NCBI GenBank assembly: GCA_934309475.1
Contig: CAKRDK010000010.1
Coordinates: 15,543-79,542 of the forward strand
Source of the DNA: an uncultured Roseburia sp.
Lineage (GTDB): Bacteria > Bacillota > Clostridia > Lachnospirales > Lachnospiraceae
Length of the DNA: 64,000 nucleotides
Reading direction: 5' to 3'
This document shows positions 26,696 to 35,340 of this stretch, piece by piece. The notes beneath the pieces were generated by a model. The model saw only the letters and a list, made by a program, of their open reading frames with translations. It had not been told where the DNA came from and did not search any database. Each line of letters starts with the position of its first letter. Position 1 is the stretch's first letter. Made by a program: the position numbers and the translations under genes.

Positions 26696-28510
26696 CTATG
26701 CATAGTATTGCGCTTGTGTTTCATACAGATTTGCATAGATTCCATTTTTCGCCATAAGCTGTTCATGTGTTCCATACTCCGCTATTTTTCCATGCTCTAA
26801 TACTACGATATCATCGCAAAACTTGCAACTGCTCATTCGATGTGAAATGTAAATTGCAGTCTTATTTGCAATCATCTGGTTAAAGTTTTCATAGATTTCC
26901 GCCTCGGCAATCGGGTCAAGCGCCGCCGTTGGTTCGTCTAAAATTACAAACGGACCATCTTTATAAAGTGCTCTTGCAATAGCAAAACGCTGTGCTTCTC
27001 CTCCCGATATATCAATTCCCTCTCCGTTATCATGATACAGTCTGCTGTGAATGCCATCTTCCATGTTTTTCACACGCTCCTTCAGGCCTACCTCATCAAG
27101 AACCTCCCAGATTCGCTCCTCATCGACCTCCGTTCCCGATGCAATATTTTCATCAAGAGGCATGGAAAAAAGTTCAAAATCCTGAAAGACAACCGAAAAA
27201 GCTTTTACATATTCTTTGTAGTTGTATTTTCGTATATCAATTCCATTTAACGTGATGAAACCTTCTGTTGGCTCGTAAAGTCTGCAAAGTAATTTTATAA
27301 TCGTTGTTTTTCCGGCTCCATTGCGTCCAACAATTGCCATCTTTTTGCCAATCTCGAATTTCAGATTCACATGATCGAGTACTTTTATCTCTGTATCCGG
27401 ATAAGAAAAGCCGACATCATGAAATTCAAATTCATACTGCGCATCATCACGCTTCTCGATGGGAAGTGTTCCATCGTATGCCATAGACGGGCGCTGTAAG
27501 AACTCGTCAAACGTCGACAAATATCCATTCATCTTCTGAAAGCTCCAGATACGTCGTACCAATTCCGTAACCTGCACTGCTGCCTGGTTAATCGCACCTG
27601 TGTAAAGTAAAATGTCACCCACGCCAATCACACCGTAAACTGCTTTTATTCCGACATAGATGTATGCCAGTCCGGCGGCAGCCTGCCCTACAAAGGCTCT
27701 TTTTGCACTTTCTTTCCCACCTGCTGTGCCCGTCTTTAGATAGACACTTGTCAGATTCCTGTAATCGTGCTTCAGTTTCCACTGTATCAGGTTTCCCATT
27801 TGAAAAATACGAATATCCTTTCCATTTTTCAAATTAGTAGACCATTCTCCAAAATATCCCATAACCGAATTTGCCCGGTCATTATCCGCCATCATTTTGG
27901 CATACAGTTCACTTTCCTTTTTTCCAAAGCCCCCCTGCAATACCAAAAAACCGATATATGACACCAGAAAGAGGAGTGTCATCCAATAGGATGTGACAAA
28001 ATGCGTACCATTCTCCTCCACCTTTAGCACCAATCCAACTACATATGCAAGTGCCCAGACAATTCCCACTACATTCTGGCACATATTATAGATAATTTCT
28101 GCCTGATCTGCGATTCCGCCATTTCCAATACTTGATATTTTCGTTCTATGAATTGCATCTAACGTTTCCTGCTTCTCAAATTCTTCATACTCAAGCTCAA
28201 ATGCCTTTGCAGCCATCCGCTCCGTCACCTTATCTTCGCTCGACTGATACACAACCTTCATATGTTCCCTACAGGCACGCTCAACCATTCCAACCACAAG
28301 CTGCAATCCCGCCATCCAGAGTACGCTCTGGATACAACTGTCAAATTCCCGCGCGATTACCTGATTTAAAATCCGCGCTGAGAAAAACAGACCAATAAAC
28401 GGAAGGGAACCACCGGAAACGGCACCTAATATGATATAAAAAGGAATACTGCCATCACTTTTACAAATCATTTTCATAAAAGAAATGACTTCACGCATAA
28501 ACTTCTTCAT
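26696..28510 (-). CDS. ABC exporter half-transporter 1 (permease-ATPase fusion)
   Basis: A 604-residue protein with an N-terminal membrane domain (about six helices, 20-320) and C-terminal ATPase: Walker A GRNGAGKTT, Q loop VFQDFEL, signature ISGGEAQ, Walker B FVILDEPTAALD and switch His in YISHRMSS. The ATG at 28510 is chosen because AAGGAGG lies nine bases before it; the ATG at 28519 abuts that site. It overlaps the next half-transporter by 20 bases, so the two are translationally coupled and likely form a heterodimer. With the LytTR system upstream, a peptide or antimicrobial substrate is plausible. Confidence 0.9.
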   Translation of the reverse strand: MKKFMREVISFMKMICKSDGSIPFYIILGAVSGGSLPFIGLFFSARILNQVIAREFDSCIQSVLWMAGLQLVVGMVERACREHMKVVYQSSEDKVTERMAAKAFELEYEEFEKQETLDAIHRTKISSIGNGGIADQAEIIYNMCQNVVGIVWALAYVVGLVLKVEENGTHFVTSYWMTLLFLVSYIGFLVLQGGFGKKESELYAKMMADNDRANSVMGYFGEWSTNLKNGKDIRIFQMGNLIQWKLKHDYRNLTSVYLKTGTAGGKESAKRAFVGQAAAGLAYIYVGIKAVYGVIGVGDILLYTGAINQAAVQVTELVRRIWSFQKMNGYLSTFDEFLQRPSMAYDGTLPIEKRDDAQYEFEFHDVGFSYPDTEIKVLDHVNLKFEIGKKMAIVGRNGAGKTTIIKLLCRLYEPTEGFITLNGIDIRKYNYKEYVKAFSVVFQDFELFSMPLDENIASGTEVDEERIWEVLDEVGLKERVKNMEDGIHSRLYHDNGEGIDISGGEAQRFAIARALYKDGPFVILDEPTAALDPIAEAEIYENFNQMIANKTAIYISHRMSSCKFCDDIVVLEHGKIAEYGTHEQLMAKNGIYANLYETQAQYYA

Positions 28511-30314
28511 TCTTCTCATCCTCCTTATAGTACTGACTCTGCACACCGAACATGTACGCATATTTTCCGTCAAGTTTCATTAATTCCTCATGCGTTCCCT
28601 GTTCCGCAATGGTTCCGTTTTCCAGAAAAAGTATCTTATCGCAAAATCTTGTAGATGCAAGCCGGTGCGAAATAAACAGCACCGTCTTTCCCTCCATAAG
28701 CCGTTTATAACTTTCATACATTTCGTTCTCTGCAATGGCGTCGAGTGCCGCCGTCGGTTCATCCAGCAGCAGAAGTTTACAATCTTTATACAATGCCCTT
28801 GCCAGCAACAGTTTCTGCATCTCACCTCCGGAGAGCAAAATACCGTCCTCCTCAATATCCTTGTTCAGACAGGTACGCTCTTTTTTCGGCAGGGACATGA
28901 TTTTGTCATACAATCCCGCTTTCTTTAACACCTCGTGGCATTTTTCTACATCCCATTCCTGTTCCGGCGCACAGGCTATATTTTCAATGATTGAATAGGA
29001 TAACACGACGGTTTCCTGGAATACCACTGCAAGATAGCGATAATAATCGTCAATGTCTAACTCTGCCAGATTTTTTCCGTTAATTAAAATTTTTCCTTCG
29101 GTCGGTTTATAAAATCCACACATCAGGTTTACAATCGTGGACTTTCCAGCACCATTGATTCCGACGAGCGCCAGTTTCTCGCCACGTTTCATGGTAAAGC
29201 TGATGTCATTCAGCACTTTTTTCTCCGAGCCGGCATACGCAAAGCTCACATGTGAAAATGTCACCTCAAGCGCTTCTTCCTGCTCCTCTAGCTTCTCTCC
29301 CTCGCCGTGATGCAATTCCCCCTGATATTCCATCATTTCACGGAAGTTTCGCACCGTCTCATGAAAACGCATATTGTCATTTAACAGGTCGGTCAGTCTG
29401 GTAAAATAACTCGAAAAACTAGCCACAATTCCGATATATAAGATAAAAGACGCCGCACTCATACCATTCCTTAACATGTAAATAAGATAACCGTAGCAGA
29501 TGACATCCCGCAGCATCTGAAGCACAAGACCGAATAAATCGCTTGCAAAGAAACGAAACCCTGTCTTCTTTAAAATGCTCTTGTATTTCTTATTTGCCTG
29601 ACTGTATTTTGAGCTGAGCCAGTCCTGAAGCTGGTAAAGCCGCACATCCTTTCCACACTTTGCTTCATAGGCTTTTTTATCCAGATACTTTCTTGTTATG
29701 TCTATTCTGACTAACTCTTCCCTTTTTCTTTTCTCATAACGGACTGCAAACTGCGCCCCGCACACCTGCAAACATGACACTGCAATCAGCAGGACAAAGA
29801 GCCACGGGCTTATACTTGTCGTCATTCCTGCGTACAGAACCAAACTAATCAGTGCCGTTGCCATAATGGTATGATTGTGGAGAATCCCTTCCATTCCTAA
29901 ATGATTTCCCCAAAATGCCTGATTTGCCTTTTGGTAAAGCTCCTGCATCTCTTTTGATGCTATCTCTCCGTAATTCAGAAAATTATATTTTCCCGTCAGT
30001 TCTCCCTGGCACTGAATAATTCGATAGTCTATATACTGCATCTCGTTGCGTTCCTGCAGAAAACTGCCGGCCGCCGTGATACCGCCCAGAATGCAAAACA
30101 ACAGTATTGTATTTAAAACTAAAGTACCTGTGTCGACACCTCTTTCCAACATTCCAACTACAAGCGATGGTGCCAGGATTGCTCCAAAGGATGCTGCCAC
30201 AGCCGCACAGACTTCCGCTATATCGTACAACACTATTTTTTTATCAAATGCCCAAAGCTTTTTATAGATATATACATCGTTTTGGAGCATTGTGTACCTT
30301 CTCTTTTTTTCCAT
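28491..30314 (-). CDS. ABC exporter half-transporter 2 (permease-ATPase fusion)
   Basis: A 607-residue partner with the same layout: membrane domain (about 20-325), then Walker A GINGAGKST, signature LSGGEMQ, Walker B LLLLDEPTAALD and switch His FISHRLAS. The catalytic Glu after Walker B is present in both halves, so both ATP sites could be active. The ATG at 30314 is preferred over upstream in-frame codons. It is the first gene of the exporter operon and lies downstream of a terminator and 9-bp direct repeats that look like a LytTR operator. Confidence 0.9.
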   Translation of the reverse strand: MEKKRRYTMLQNDVYIYKKLWAFDKKIVLYDIAEVCAAVAASFGAILAPSLVVGMLERGVDTGTLVLNTILLFCILGGITAAGSFLQERNEMQYIDYRIIQCQGELTGKYNFLNYGEIASKEMQELYQKANQAFWGNHLGMEGILHNHTIMATALISLVLYAGMTTSISPWLFVLLIAVSCLQVCGAQFAVRYEKRKREELVRIDITRKYLDKKAYEAKCGKDVRLYQLQDWLSSKYSQANKKYKSILKKTGFRFFASDLFGLVLQMLRDVICYGYLIYMLRNGMSAASFILYIGIVASFSSYFTRLTDLLNDNMRFHETVRNFREMMEYQGELHHGEGEKLEEQEEALEVTFSHVSFAYAGSEKKVLNDISFTMKRGEKLALVGINGAGKSTIVNLMCGFYKPTEGKILINGKNLAELDIDDYYRYLAVVFQETVVLSYSIIENIACAPEQEWDVEKCHEVLKKAGLYDKIMSLPKKERTCLNKDIEEDGILLSGGEMQKLLLARALYKDCKLLLLDEPTAALDAIAENEMYESYKRLMEGKTVLFISHRLASTRFCDKILFLENGTIAEQGTHEELMKLDGKYAYMFGVQSQYYKEDEKNEEVYA

Positions 30315-30404
30315 GTTCTCACTTTCCTTCTTTTTGAACTTTTCTTTGCGCAATATGATGTGAATCACTAAACATACTTTAACAGATTTTGGGCAAATGA
30401 AAAT

Positions 30405-30435
30405 AGAAAAGGCACGAGTGGTCATTTCTCGTGCC
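30405..30435 (-). terminator. Terminator after the GHKL kinase gene
   Basis: Minus strand GGCACGAG-N9-CTCGTGCC followed by a U-rich tract (UUUUCUAUUUU), 30 bases after the kinase stop. It separates the two-component operon from the ABC exporter operon. Confidence 0.85.
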
Positions 30436-30448
30436 TGAATGGTCATTT
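30419..30448 (-). promoter_or_regulatory. Possible LytTR operator: two 9-bp direct repeats
   Basis: AAATGACCA occurs twice on the minus strand (30440-30448 and 30419-30427) with a 12-base gap, a 21-bp period. LytTR regulators such as AgrA bind two 9-bp direct repeats with a 12-13 base gap. The site is upstream of the ABC exporter gene and next to a LytTR regulator gene, but one copy lies in the loop of the terminator. Confidence 0.5.
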
Positions 30449-30466
30449 TTCTCACGTCAAATGAAT

Positions 30467-31135
30467 CTAGAGCGGCAGCATGATTTCTGTCACAAAGACG
30501 CCCGGCTCATTCTGACGATTAATGTATCCCTGATATTTTTCTACTACAAGATTAATTCTTTTCAATCCGTGTCCATGGTTTCCCCTTTTCTTCGAGATAT
30601 ACTCGGAATCCAGCTTGCGGACAACTTCATTGGTACTGTTCGTCACAGAAATATAAAGCTGTTTCTTCAAAACACCAATGTAGAGACGAATAAATTGTTT
30701 TCCATCCTGCTCCGTCATTTTCTCACAGGACTCCACCGCATTATCAATAAGATTTCCAATCAGGGCACACAAATCGATGTCGCTGACGGACAACTGCTCC
30801 GGGCAGTTTGCTTTATAATCCACTTCGATGCCATTTTTTAAGGCAAGCGACAGTTTGGAGTTCAAAATTGCATCCAGATTCACGTTTCCAGACTCAATCA
30901 ACTGGTTGACCTGGTCTAAATCTTCCTCTAAAAGTGCAAGGTATTCCTCTAACTTTTCATACTGCCCCATCTTGACATACGCCTTCATGGACTGCAGATG
31001 ATTGTGATAGTCGTGACGCCAGCCGCGCATGGTCACATAAATATTTTCAACCTCCTGCACCTGCTTTTCCAACAGGTGATTCTGATATTCCATTGTTCTC
31101 TCTTCTAACATCTTTGTGATAAATGGAATCTTCAA
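30467..31135 (-). CDS. GHKL sensor histidine kinase, cytoplasmic form
   Basis: A 222-residue kinase core of the GHKL/AgrC-like group. The phosphoacceptor region RGWRHDYHNHLQSMKAY (about 38-54) is followed by the ATPase with N box GNLIDNAVESC and a GHGLKRI G box. No membrane helix or sensor domain is present, unlike AgrC, so it either senses a cytoplasmic signal or lost its sensor. The start is a TTG at 31135 with an excellent GGAGGAG six bases upstream. It is 19 bases after the LytTR regulator gene and must be its partner. Confidence 0.85.
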   Translation of the reverse strand: MKIPFITKMLEERTMEYQNHLLEKQVQEVENIYVTMRGWRHDYHNHLQSMKAYVKMGQYEKLEEYLALLEEDLDQVNQLIESGNVNLDAILNSKLSLALKNGIEVDYKANCPEQLSVSDIDLCALIGNLIDNAVESCEKMTEQDGKQFIRLYIGVLKKQLYISVTNSTNEVVRKLDSEYISKKRGNHGHGLKRINLVVEKYQGYINRQNEPGVFVTEIMLPL

Positions 31136-31154
31136 CTTAACTCCTCCATGCTAA

Positions 31155-31871
31155 TTAATGAGTATAAAACCTAATAAACTCCTGATTTACCGCTGCGTAT
31201 GCATTTCTGCTGACCGGCACACTGCTCCCATCTGACAAAATGCACTCTTTCCGCAAAACACGTTCCACATGCCCCAGATTCACAAGATAACTCCGGTGTG
31301 TACTGACAAACTGTTTTTCGGATACTTTCGCAAGCTCCTCTTCAAGGTCTGCAAGGCTTTTTTTCAACTGATAGCAGCAATTGTCCGCCGTGTGCAGACT
31401 TGTATAGTGCCCGTTTACCTCAAGATACAAAATCGAATCCAACGAGATTTTCTGCATCTCGCCTTCTATATTTTCAATAATATACCGCTTTTCTTCTTTT
31501 GAAGCGGAATTAATTTCATCCAAAAGCGGAAATAACTTTTCTTCGGACAACGGCTTTAGCAGATAACGGTACGCATTGACTTCGTATCCTTCAAACACAT
31601 ACTCCTTCCGGTTTGTCACGAAAATAATGGGCAGTTCCTTCTCTTTTTCCCGAATCTTATGGGCAAGTTCCATCCCGCTCATGCCCTTCATATCAATATC
31701 GAGAAGCAGTACATCAAAAGAATATTGTTTTTCCTGCTCAAACAACAATTCTTCCGCGCTCCGATAGGACAAAAAATGCAGTGAGACTCCTTTTTCAAGA
31801 GCCCACTGCATCACTAACTGCCTGATATATTCTATTTGAATCTCTTCATCTTCACAATATGCCAGATACAT
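31155..31871 (-). CDS. LytTR-family response regulator
   Basis: A 238-residue regulator. The receiver (1-120) has CEDEE at 6-10, the phosphoacceptor Asp in LLLDIDMKGMSG and Lys in LLKPLSEE. The LytTR DNA-binding domain (about 135-238) has the conserved YLEVNGHYTSLHT, FVSTHRSYLVNLGHV and LSDGSSVPVSRN blocks. The start at 31871 is chosen because GGAGAG lies just before it and the receiver begins there. It has its own promoter at 31902-31930. Probable targets are the adjacent ABC exporter genes. Confidence 0.9.
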   Translation of the reverse strand: MYLAYCEDEEIQIEYIRQLVMQWALEKGVSLHFLSYRSAEELLFEQEKQYSFDVLLLDIDMKGMSGMELAHKIREKEKELPIIFVTNRKEYVFEGYEVNAYRYLLKPLSEEKLFPLLDEINSASKEEKRYIIENIEGEMQKISLDSILYLEVNGHYTSLHTADNCCYQLKKSLADLEEELAKVSEKQFVSTHRSYLVNLGHVERVLRKECILSDGSSVPVSRNAYAAVNQEFIRFYTH

Positions 31872-31901
31872 TGCTCTCTCCATCTTCACATTTCTGTTTC
31901 G

Positions 31902-31930
31902 ATTATAAGCCATGCCGGACACCCTTGCAA
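31902..31930 (-). promoter_or_regulatory. Promoter of the LytTR/GHKL operon
   Basis: TTGCAA (31925-31930), 17-base spacer, perfect TATAAT (31902-31907) on the minus strand, 30 bases before the regulator ATG and just past the metG stop. Confidence 0.65.
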
Positions 31931-31948
31931 GATTGAATTTCTACGATA

Positions 31949-33943
31949 CTAGCAGATTTCTGCTCCGCTTGGCATCTTCTTCTCCGGCGTCATCAGTGCA
32001 AGATTGCCCTCTGCATCCTCAGCACAAAGCAACATTCCTTCGGAAAGAACGCCTGCCAATTTTGCCGGTTTCAAGTTCACGAGAACCATCACTTTTTTGC
32101 CGACCATCTCTTCCGGTGTGTAGTATTTGCGGATACCGGATACAATCTGTTTTACCTGGCTTCCGATTTTCACCTGTGAGCAAAGCAGCTTCTTTGATTT
32201 CGGAACAGCTTCACATGCAATGATTTCGCCGACCTGGAACTGCATTTTCATGAAGTCATCATATTCGATTTCTTCTTTTGCCTCGATGTCAATGCCAGCT
32301 TCCCCTTCTCCTGCTGCCGGAGCTTCTCCGTTTTTCGCCTGCTCTGCTTCGAACTCAGCGCGCTGTGCTACCTGAATTGCTTCTACCTTCGGCATAACGT
32401 CCTTCACATCTAAACGTGCAAATAAAATTTCCGGTGCATCGGTTACTTTTTCGCCATCTTTGCGAAGTCCGAACTTGTCTAAATCATCAAACGCACGAAG
32501 TTCTGTATGAAGCTGTGCCACAATTTTTTCTGCTGTTTCCGGTAAAAAGCTGTGCAGTAAGCTTGCTCCGATTGTGATAGATTCAACTAAGTTATACATT
32601 ACTTCACTCAGACGTGGAAGGCTTGCTTCGTCTTTCGCAAGTACCCAAGGTGTTGTCTCGTCAATGTACTTGTTGCAGCGGCGGAAAAGCGCAAATACTT
32701 CTGAAATCGCATCTGCTACACGCAGATCTTTCATTTTTGCGGCAACTTTATCTCTTGTTCCTGTCACAACTGCTTTCAAATCTTCGTCCATCTCATCTGT
32801 CACACCTGTTTTTGCAACAACTCCATCGAAATATTTATTGCTCATGGAGATAGTACGGTTTACAAGGTTTCCTAAAATGTTTGCAAGGTCTGAGTTGAAA
32901 CGCTCAATTACTAACTCCCATGTGATGACACCGTCATTTTCAAAAGGCATCTCATGAAGCACAAAATAACGTGTTGCATCTACGCCAAATAAATCAACCA
33001 TATCGTCTGCGTAAATTACATTTCCCCTAGATTTACTCATCTTGTCGCCGCCCTGTAACAGCCACGGATGACCAAATACCTGTTTTGGAAGCGGAAGATC
33101 TAATGCCATCAGGAAAATTGGCCAGTAAATCGTATGGAAACGCACAATGTCTTTTCCAATCAGATGCAGGTCTGCCGGCCAGTTCTTGTTAAACAATTCA
33201 GATGAATTGCCGTCCACATCATATCCAATCTTGGTGATGTAGTTTGTTAAGGCATCCAGCCATACATAAACGACATGTTTTGGATCAAAGTCTACCGGAA
33301 TTCCCCAGCTGAAGGAAGTTCTGGATACACATAAGTCCTGTAATCCCGGCAATAAGAAGTTGTTCATCATCTCATTTTTACGGGAAACCGGCTGAATGAA
33401 TTCAGGGTGCGTATTGATATGCTCAATCAGGCGGTCTGCATATTTGCTCATTTTAAAGAAATATGCTTCCTCTTTTGCCGGCTGCACTTCGCGTCCACAG
33501 TCCGGACATTTTCCGTCTACTAACTGAGACTCTGTCCAGAAGGACTCACATGGTGTACAATACATTCCTTCGTATGCACCTTTGTAAATATCGCCCTGGT
33601 CATATAATTTTTTAAAAATCTTCTGTACCTGTTTCTCGTGGTCTGTATCTGTGGTACGGACAAAATTATCGTAGGATGTGTTCATCAAATCCCAGATTCT
33701 CTTTACTTCTCCGGCTACGTTGTCAACATATTCCTTCGGTGTAATGCCGGCTTTCTCTGCTTTCTCCTGAATCTTCTGACCATGCTCATCGGTACCGGTC
33801 TGTAAATAAACATCATATCCTTCTAATCTCTTATAACGCGCAATGGCGTCTGCAAGCACGATTTCATAAGTGTTTCCAATATGCGGTTTGCCGGATGTGT
33901 AGGCAATCGCTGTTGTCATATAAAATTTCTCTTTGTTGCTCAT
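31949..33943 (-). CDS. metG: Methionine-tRNA ligase
   Basis: A 664-residue class I aminoacyl-tRNA synthetase that charges tRNA-Met. Seen: the HIGN signature in SGKPHIGNTYE, a zinc knuckle CTPCESF...CPDCGRE (about 127-147), KMSKS in GDKMSKSRGN, the helical anticodon domain, an Ala/Glu-rich linker, and a C-terminal tRNA-binding domain (about 560-664) with FMKMQFQVGEI. Full length. The ATG has AAGGAAAC upstream. Its leader has a T-box riboswitch with a likely AUG specifier. Confidence 0.97.
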   Translation of the reverse strand: MSNKEKFYMTTAIAYTSGKPHIGNTYEIVLADAIARYKRLEGYDVYLQTGTDEHGQKIQEKAEKAGITPKEYVDNVAGEVKRIWDLMNTSYDNFVRTTDTDHEKQVQKIFKKLYDQGDIYKGAYEGMYCTPCESFWTESQLVDGKCPDCGREVQPAKEEAYFFKMSKYADRLIEHINTHPEFIQPVSRKNEMMNNFLLPGLQDLCVSRTSFSWGIPVDFDPKHVVYVWLDALTNYITKIGYDVDGNSSELFNKNWPADLHLIGKDIVRFHTIYWPIFLMALDLPLPKQVFGHPWLLQGGDKMSKSRGNVIYADDMVDLFGVDATRYFVLHEMPFENDGVITWELVIERFNSDLANILGNLVNRTISMSNKYFDGVVAKTGVTDEMDEDLKAVVTGTRDKVAAKMKDLRVADAISEVFALFRRCNKYIDETTPWVLAKDEASLPRLSEVMYNLVESITIGASLLHSFLPETAEKIVAQLHTELRAFDDLDKFGLRKDGEKVTDAPEILFARLDVKDVMPKVEAIQVAQRAEFEAEQAKNGEAPAAGEGEAGIDIEAKEEIEYDDFMKMQFQVGEIIACEAVPKSKKLLCSQVKIGSQVKQIVSGIRKYYTPEEMVGKKVMVLVNLKPAKLAGVLSEGMLLCAEDAEGNLALMTPEKKMPSGAEIC

Positions 33944-34019
33944 TTCGTTTCCTTACCTTTCTTTATTCATCAATGTTATTGATTGTCGATTTCATAAATG
34001 TGGTCAATAAATAAAGTGT

Positions 34020-34060
34020 GCGCCTGCCGCACACTTGCGCGCCCGAGCGGTATGCGAAGC
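34020..34060 (-). terminator. Hairpin with U-rich tract just upstream of metG
   Basis: Minus strand AAGTGTGC-N7-GCACACTT followed by UUAUUUAUU. It lies in the metG leader after the T-box terminator and could act as a second attenuator. Confidence 0.45.
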
Positions 34061-34074
34061 ATTAAATTCTTCTC

Positions 34075-34140
34075 CGCGAGGTGCGCATCCTCGCGGAGCT
34101 TTTTGTGTAATAGGAACGAAGTTTCCTATTACACAAAAAA
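34075..34140. repeat. Double-hairpin element in the metG leader
   Basis: Two adjacent perfect hairpins. CTCCGCGAGG pairs with CCTCGCGGAG (34075-34100), and TTTTGTGTAATAGGAA (34101-34116) pairs with TTCCTATTACACAAAA (34123-34138) around a six-base loop. The second extends to almost 20 bp with flanking GC and A/T runs on both sides. Not part of any T-box model; it looks like an inserted palindromic unit. Confidence 0.7.
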
Positions 34141-34465
34141 GCCCGCCTCCCGGAACAACCTGCGTATACAGATTGTTCCGGAAGACGAGCTGCTGCCCGT
34201 GGTACCACTTCTCTTCGCTTTCTCCTTGCAGAGAAAACCTCATTAACGCAAACTTCTCCTAACAAAAGTCTTACGTCTCACCGCTATAACAGGCAGCACC
34301 CGTCAGAACCTATCGGATTCTCATTCCATATCCGTTCAGCCCTGCCACTCCAAAGCCATCTTCCACCTCTTCTTCCTTCTTCTCTCTCAGCCGTTCTATG
34401 AGAAGTTCTCTGTAAAGTTCCAAGGGATGTACTCTCTTTTTCCTTGTGTTTTCGTTCTTTAACTT
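34141..34465 (-). ncRNA. T-box riboswitch of metG
   Basis: Minus-strand leader with the antiterminator T-box GAAGTGGTACCACGGG. This is followed by a 13-bp terminator stem (CCGGAACAATCTG with CAGGTTGTTCCGG) and a U tract at about 34141. Upstream is a Stem I-like region with a distal GGCTGAGAGAAG and a candidate specifier loop GGAAG-AUG-GC, which fits uncharged tRNA-Met sensing. Binding would favour read-through into metG. Confidence 0.85.
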
Positions 34466-34469
34466 TTTA

Positions 34470-34498
34470 AGGTTAGCACGGAACCCGTGGAAAGTCAA
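34470..34498 (-). promoter_or_regulatory. Promoter of the metG T-box leader
   Basis: TTGACT (34493-34498), 17-base spacer and TAACCT (34470-34475) on the minus strand. The -35 overlaps the last codons of lgt. Confidence 0.55.
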
Positions 34499-35244
34499 GC
34501 GGTCTCTTCTTTTCTTCTCCAGAAAAACATGACCAGACCGACCACCAGAATCCCGATGGAAATAAACTGGGAAGTCGAAAGACTGCCCACGCTTCCGCGA
34601 TAGTCATTTCTCAAAAATTCAACGAGGAAGCGTCCGATGCTATACAGAATCAAATACAGTGCAGCCACTCTTCCTTTTGCTCTTTCTTTCCGCGCATAGC
34701 ACAGCAGTACGGCAAAAATTGCAAAGTCTCCTGCACTCGAAATCAACTGGGTCGGTATCAGTTTTACACCGTTTGGAGCCAGCTGCGAATTCCAGTAGGT
34801 GATAGAAAACGCTGACTCCGTCTCTCTTCCGTAACAGCATCCCGCAAAAAAGCATCCGATTCGTCCAAAGCCCTGCGCCATCGCAACTGCCGGCATAACA
34901 AGGTCAAAGTATGGCACAAACGGTACCTTTTTTATTTTACATAAAATATATCCTGCCAGAATCCCACCTATGATTCCGCCATACACCACATATCCATTTG
35001 AAAAATTCCACAAAATGGATGGGTTCTCTATAATCTCAGGTATGCTCACCAGATAATACAGCAGACGCGTACCTAGCGCTCCTCCGATGAGTGAACTGAA
35101 AAATAAATCAAATACAATGTCCTCATTTAAGTTATGTGCTTTCGCACGTTTTGTCGTCACCAATAAAGCCATCAAAAAGCCTATGGCAATCATGACGCCA
35201 TACATGTGGATGGTTACTGGTCCTATTTGAATGTCGTTATGCAT
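34495..35244 (-). CDS. lgt: Prolipoprotein diacylglyceryl transferase
   Basis: A 249-residue membrane enzyme that adds diacylglycerol to the lipobox cysteine of prolipoproteins. Seven helices are expected. The Lgt signature is seen as GFGRIGCFFAGCCYGRET (about 123-140), and a YGGIIGG segment replaces the HGG form seen in Proteobacteria. The C-terminal arginine region (GRFLVEFLRND) is present. Substrates in this window include PstS and the beta-helix protein at 60714. The ATG follows GGGAGAG closely. Confidence 0.95.
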   Translation of the reverse strand: MHNDIQIGPVTIHMYGVMIAIGFLMALLVTTKRAKAHNLNEDIVFDLFFSSLIGGALGTRLLYYLVSIPEIIENPSILWNFSNGYVVYGGIIGGILAGYILCKIKKVPFVPYFDLVMPAVAMAQGFGRIGCFFAGCCYGRETESAFSITYWNSQLAPNGVKLIPTQLISSAGDFAIFAVLLCYARKERAKGRVAALYLILYSIGRFLVEFLRNDYRGSVGSLSTSQFISIGILVVGLVMFFWRRKEETA

Positions 35245-35340
35245 CTCTCTCCCTTTCTTTCACACTTTCGCTACGCTTATTTTATCATACACCCCGGTGG
35301 TAGAAAAGCTTATTTTCCATCTACCGGATATTTTCGACTT

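Noticed and set aside
34020..34100. A tRNA-like gene suggested by GC-rich stems.
   Set aside because: No T-loop GTTCRA motif, no anticodon arm and no acceptor pairing; simple hairpins explain it.
34310..34498. A 62-codon minus-strand open frame upstream of metG.
   Set aside because: It lies entirely in the T-box Stem I region and overlaps the lgt end; the RNA structure explains the sequence.
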